Assembly: GCF_900166625.1 (NCBI RefSeq)
Contig: NZ_LT800499.1
Location: 2,707,361-2,771,360, forward strand
From: Halobacillus massiliensis
GTDB taxonomy: Bacteria; Bacillota; Bacilli; Bacillales; Halobacillaceae
Length of the DNA stretch: 64,000 bases
Direction: 5' to 3'
The position numbers and the translations under genes are program-made. Under the pieces are notes generated by a model. It had not been told where the DNA came from, did not search any database, and saw only the letters and a program-made list of their open reading frames with translations. How positions within the stretch are numbered: position 1 is the stretch's first letter; the number at the start of each line of letters is the position of its first letter. Below, piece after piece: positions 60,907 through 64,000 of this stretch.

Positions 60907-61967
60907 TAGTGAGCCTCCTTTATTATTTGATGGTGACGCTCACGTTGTTTCTCAATCGTCCATGTCGGTTTCTCAAATACATGTTGGAAAACTTGATCTA
61001 TATGAGCAGGCTCAACGCTTTCCGCTTCTTTAAGAGCTTTGTTTATTTCATCTGAAAATTGCTCTTCCAGCTGTACTTTCCAAGTTTCGTCCCACCAATC
61101 TTTGTTCTTAAGAAGCCGCTCAATTCGAAGTAAAGGATCAGTTGTTAATCTTCTATGTTCGCTTTCCTGCTGGTCACGGTATTTTGCCGGATCATCTGCG
61201 GTAGTATGGGCTCCGTATCTCCAAGTGACAGCTTCAATTAACGTCGGCCCTTCACCTCTTCGTGCTCGATTTACAGCTTTTTTCGTTTCCTGATAGACGG
61301 CTAGCACATCATTGCCATCCACTCGCAGGCTTGGTATGTCATATGCCAGGCCTTTTTGAGCGATTGTTTTGGAATTCATCTGTTTTTCTACGGGCACACT
61401 AATAGCAAATCCGTTGTTCTGATTAAAAAATACAGCCGGCACCTGGAAGACGCTGGCGAAGTTTAGGCCTTCATGAAAATCTCCTTCTGATGTTGCGCCA
61501 TCTCCGAAATAAACAATAGATACACGATCTGTATGTTTTTTCTTTTCTGCCCAGGCGGCTCCCGCGGCATGCAGAAGCTGGGAGGCAATCGGTACGGCTG
61601 GTGGAAAAATATGTTTATCCTCTGGAGGTATGCCTCCTTCTACCCGGCCTTTCCAATAAAGAAATTGGGTTTTAAGAGATTGGCCAAATGTCATCGTTGC
61701 TGCATGATCTCTGTATGTTGGAAACATCCAGTCGCCTTCCGATACAGCCAGTGCGCTGCCCACCTGTGCTGCCTCCTGCCCTTCATACTGTACATATGTT
61801 CCAATCCTTCCCTGCCGCTGCAGATTCAGACATTTCTTATCCATTAACCGCACTCGAAGCATATGTCGATAAAAATGTTTTATCTCTTCTTCGTTCACTT
61901 CTTTCTGCTCATTTACAAGCTCTCCATTACCATTGATGTACTGAATAATTGGAAATTCCTTTTTCAA
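60906..61967 (-). CDS. 2-oxoacid dehydrogenase E1 component, alpha subunit
   Basis: A 353-residue thiamine-diphosphate-binding alpha subunit. The TPP motif is IVYFGDGATSEGDFHEGLNF, ending in FFNQNNGFAIS (GDG...NN). RLMDKKCLNLQRQGRIGTY and HIFPPAVPIASQ are family blocks, and the loop YRYGAHT-like WRYGAHTTADDP bears the lipoyl-contact residues. It starts at TTG with AAGGAGAG upstream. It lies 15 bases after the aminotransferase gene. It could oxidise branched-chain or aryl 2-oxoacids. Confidence 0.9.
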   Translation of the reverse strand: MKKEFPIIQYINGNGELVNEQKEVNEEEIKHFYRHMLRVRLMDKKCLNLQRQGRIGTYVQYEGQEAAQVGSALAVSEGDWMFPTYRDHAATMTFGQSLKTQFLYWKGRVEGGIPPEDKHIFPPAVPIASQLLHAAGAAWAEKKKHTDRVSIVYFGDGATSEGDFHEGLNFASVFQVPAVFFNQNNGFAISVPVEKQMNSKTIAQKGLAYDIPSLRVDGNDVLAVYQETKKAVNRARRGEGPTLIEAVTWRYGAHTTADDPAKYRDQQESEHRRLTTDPLLRIERLLKNKDWWDETWKVQLEEQFSDEINKALKEAESVEPAHIDQVFQHVFEKPTWTIEKQRERHHQIIKEAH

Positions 61968-61981
61968 AAATCATCTCTCCT

Positions 61982-63088
61982 TTATGTGGCAGATTGAGGG
62001 GTCTCTTGTGTGAATGTTTTTAATGCCTCTAAAAATAGCTGGTTTTCCTCTTCAAGACCGATGGTGATTCGAAGCATTGTCGGATACCCCATTAAGTGGC
62101 CTGGCCGCACGATAATTCCTTTGCTTAACAGTCCTTCAAAAACTTCTTCCGCCGGCCTTTTAACATCTGCCATAATGAAGTTGGTTTGTGTAGGAAAATA
62201 AGATAGACCTAGTTCATTAAATCCTTGAATCAGCTGCTTCCTCCCCTTTTTATTTTTCTTGATCGTATTCTGGAGAAATTCTTCATCTTCCAGTGAAGCA
62301 GCAGCGGCTGCGACTGCCAATCTGTTAAGGTTAAATGGATCTTTTACTTTCATAAGTTCCTGTACGATAGCTGGAGCCATTATCCCATAGCCAATCCTTA
62401 AACCGGCCAGGCCGTAAATTTTTGAAAATGTTCTTAGAATAATCATATTAGGATAATCATTCAGTAAAGGCAGTGTTTCAAGGTATTCATCACTATCTGC
62501 ATATTCATAGTATGCTTCATCAATGATTAGCAGAATGTGGGAAGGGACCTCGTCAATAAACCGTGCAAGCTCAGCCTTCCTGACAATTGTTCCTGTAGGA
62601 TTATTTGGATTACAGACAAACATCATTTTTGTTTTGTCTGTAATTGCTTTAAGCATGGCCGAGAGATTATGTGTACCATCCGTCATCTCAACTTCTACAG
62701 GCTTGCCGCCTTCAATGAGAACATTCGTTTTATAACGCGGGAATGTAACACTAGCCATTACAGCCTCATCCCCTTCATTTATGTATGATCTGGTAAGAAG
62801 TCGAATGATCTCGTCCGATCCATTTCCAAAAATAAGCTGATTTGTGTTTACTTTGAGACGCCTGGCCAGCTTAAAACCTAACGTCGGTGAAGTGATTTCA
62901 GGATATCTTGTAAGCTCACGCATTTCCTCTTGTACGGCTTGATCAACATAAATAGAATAACCAAACGGATTCTCATTAGAAGCCATTTTAATAACACGAT
63001 TCAGTCCTTTTTCACGTCTTAATTCTTCAATGGGCTTGCCGGGCGAGTACATAGAGACTTTCTGCAGCTGAGGGCGGGGCGGAATCAT
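61982..63088 (-). CDS. HisC-like aminotransferase (histidinol-phosphate/aromatic)
   Basis: A 368-residue class I/II PLP aminotransferase of the HisC subgroup. The PLP lysine lies in RTFSKIYGLAGLRIGYG. SNENPFGYS and CNPNNPTGT are the substrate/cofactor blocks, and IDEAYYEYAD carries the PLP-contact Asp/Tyr. ATG 63088 is preferred because GAGGAGG lies upstream; the frame extends to 63163 without a site. Being the first gene of an operon with E1a, E1b and E2, and not near other his genes, it more likely transaminates aromatic or branched amino acids. Confidence 0.85.
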   Translation of the reverse strand: MIPPRPQLQKVSMYSPGKPIEELRREKGLNRVIKMASNENPFGYSIYVDQAVQEEMRELTRYPEITSPTLGFKLARRLKVNTNQLIFGNGSDEIIRLLTRSYINEGDEAVMASVTFPRYKTNVLIEGGKPVEVEMTDGTHNLSAMLKAITDKTKMMFVCNPNNPTGTIVRKAELARFIDEVPSHILLIIDEAYYEYADSDEYLETLPLLNDYPNMIILRTFSKIYGLAGLRIGYGIMAPAIVQELMKVKDPFNLNRLAVAAAAASLEDEEFLQNTIKKNKKGRKQLIQGFNELGLSYFPTQTNFIMADVKRPAEEVFEGLLSKGIIVRPGHLMGYPTMLRITIGLEEENQLFLEALKTFTQETPQSAT

Positions 63089-63328
63089 CACAAAACCTCC
63101 TCTAAAGTTAATGTAAAAATAAGGTACCAAAACCAGTTTAGAGTTATCTAAATTTTCTATCAAGAACGTTATTTAAAGTGCTGTTGCTTTCACGCACTAA
63201 ATGATGGGTAAATCCGTTAAAGTAATCCTTATACGACAGCGTCAGATTTTTTTCAATAGCTTGAGAGTATAAGAATTATACTAAATTCATATCTCAACCG
63301 TTTATTTCATGTGATTTTATAGAATCAG

Positions 63329-63363
63329 AAAAAGGCTGACGAGTTAATCCCGTCAGCCTTTTT
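63329..63363. terminator. Orphan bidirectional terminator between divergent genes
   Basis: AAAAAGGCTGACG (63329-63341), loop AGTTAATCC, CGTCAGCCTTTTT (63351-63363). The flanking genes diverge, so it has no obvious gene to terminate. It could be an attenuator in the leader of the aminotransferase operon or the end of a small RNA. Confidence 0.75.
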
Positions 63364-63470
63364 CTGCACGCGTATAATTATTGTGAAAAACACTCAGCAT
63401 ACTGGTTCAAAAGTATAAATTTCCCTAGAAAGCAGAAGCTACCATTACTACTTACAAAGGAATGATTAAT

Positions 63471-63914
63471 TTGAAGAAACTGGCTTTTTTATTATTGATG
63501 ATTTTTCTAGCTGCTTGTAATAATAACAACAATGAAGAAGTTAACAATCCTCCAGAAAACGCTCCTGCTGAAAATGAAGATCAATTGGCCGGACAGACAG
63601 ATGAAAGCTTTAACTTTATAGCTTTTGAACTGGATGTGGAGTATCCGGATGATAAGTTAGTGGATGTAGAGTATGAAAATGAGAAGGAAGGAATGGATGC
63701 TAAATACTTTGATGAAATGAAGGATCTAGATTTAAGAAGTGATGAAGCATTAGAAAAGCTTTCTCCTTTGTTTGAGAGCTTCACTTTCGATCAAAATACT
63801 TCTGATAAAGAAGTGATCAAAGAAGTAAAGAAGGCATTTGAGGTTGAAGATAATTACGATAAATTTGAACTCGAAATTGAATTTGAAGATGGAACAGATA
63901 AAAAGTACAAATAA
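63471..63914 (+). CDS. YusW-like lipoprotein
   Basis: About 147 residues with a lipoprotein signal: basic start, hydrophobic LAFLLLMIFLAAC with the lipobox Cys, then an Asn-rich linker. The mature part is very acidic and contains FNFIAFELDVEYPDDKLVDV and ALEKLSPLFESFTFDQNTSD, which resembles the YusW family of Bacillus. TTG 63471 is the likely start because AAAGG lies about 10 bases upstream; ATG 63462 directly abuts it. Monocistronic with a strong terminator. Confidence 0.7.
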   Translation: MKKLAFLLLMIFLAACNNNNNEEVNNPPENAPAENEDQLAGQTDESFNFIAFELDVEYPDDKLVDVEYENEKEGMDAKYFDEMKDLDLRSDEALEKLSPLFESFTFDQNTSDKEVIKEVKKAFEVEDNYDKFELEIEFEDGTDKKYK

Positions 63915-63950
63915 ACATGCGGGCTGCATTAACCCGCATGTTTCATTTTT
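63913..63950 (+). terminator. Terminator of the YusW-like gene
   Basis: AAACATGCGGG (63913-63923) pairs with CCCGCATGTTT (63933-63943), followed by CATTTTTTTATT. The last 50 bases of the window show no further gene. Confidence 0.85.
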
Positions 63951-64000
63951 TTATTCTGGATTTTTATATAAAATGGTAATCATAAGGATGATAACAGCAA

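Overview
This 64 kb window comes from the chromosome of a low-GC, endospore-forming, moderately halophilic member of the Bacillaceae (Halobacillus/Virgibacillus-like). The evidence is a small acid-soluble spore protein (sspH), a SleB/CwlJ-type hydrolase, Bacillus-style Shine-Dalgarno sites and cre boxes, an ectoine hydroxylase whose iron ligands fall at the positions known for the Virgibacillus salexigens enzyme, and several Na+-coupled transporters. No rRNA, tRNA, CRISPR array, prophage or transposase was seen.

Layout. 0-0.5 kb: three tandem imperfect-palindrome repeats. 0.7-9.2 kb: 2-hydroxycarboxylate symporter, NarK-type nitrate/nitrite transporter, an Nmad3-like protein with a DUF454 membrane protein, a DUF4317 protein and catalase-peroxidase katG. 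9.4-12.8 kb: tandem SAM-I and cobalamin riboswitches ahead of metE, then two small membrane proteins. 12.8-21.6 kb: DUF2207 and RDD membrane proteins, a secreted Xaa-Pro dipeptidyl peptidase, sspH, a LysM-SleB hydrolase, a CatE-like dioxygenase, an iron alcohol dehydrogenase and more repeats. 21.7-25.3 kb: purT behind paired PurBoxes, and a TPP-riboswitch-controlled ylmB-tenA thiamine salvage operon. 25.5-43.9 kb: LytTR regulator with CoA-transferase, PAS-STAS protein, DUF819 transporter, acetyltransferases, DHA2 efflux pump, SDR, DinB-like and lysozyme-like proteins, ectD, a subtilisin-like protease and several small proteins.

43.9-55.3 kb is a catabolic island for 4-hydroxyphenylacetate (homoprotocatechuate meta-cleavage): hpaE-hpaB-hpaD-hpaC, a dedicated FAD-synthetase-like gene and a DapA-family lyase in one operon; a divergent LysR regulator; a sodium:solute symporter with its small accessory protein; and hpaG1-hpaG2-hpaF. 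No HpaH hydratase or HpaI class II aldolase is present, so the DapA-family protein may perform both steps. Good cre sites lie before hpaE and before the symporter, consistent with carbon catabolite control.

55.4-56.3 kb holds five more repeat copies. 56.4-63.1 kb is an operon of a HisC-like aminotransferase, 2-oxoacid dehydrogenase E1-alpha, E1-beta and E2, an NhaC-type antiporter and a PHB-depolymerase-like esterase. It could feed transaminated aromatic or branched amino acids into central metabolism, and possibly into the neighbouring hpa island. A YusW-like lipoprotein closes the window.

The most unusual non-coding feature is a pair of related repeat families, about 13 recognisable copies plus a remnant. 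They are long imperfect palindromes, the best copies flanked by GTTCCGTTTA / TAAACGGAAC terminal inverted repeats and about 163 bp in total, so they look like non-autonomous MITE-type elements.
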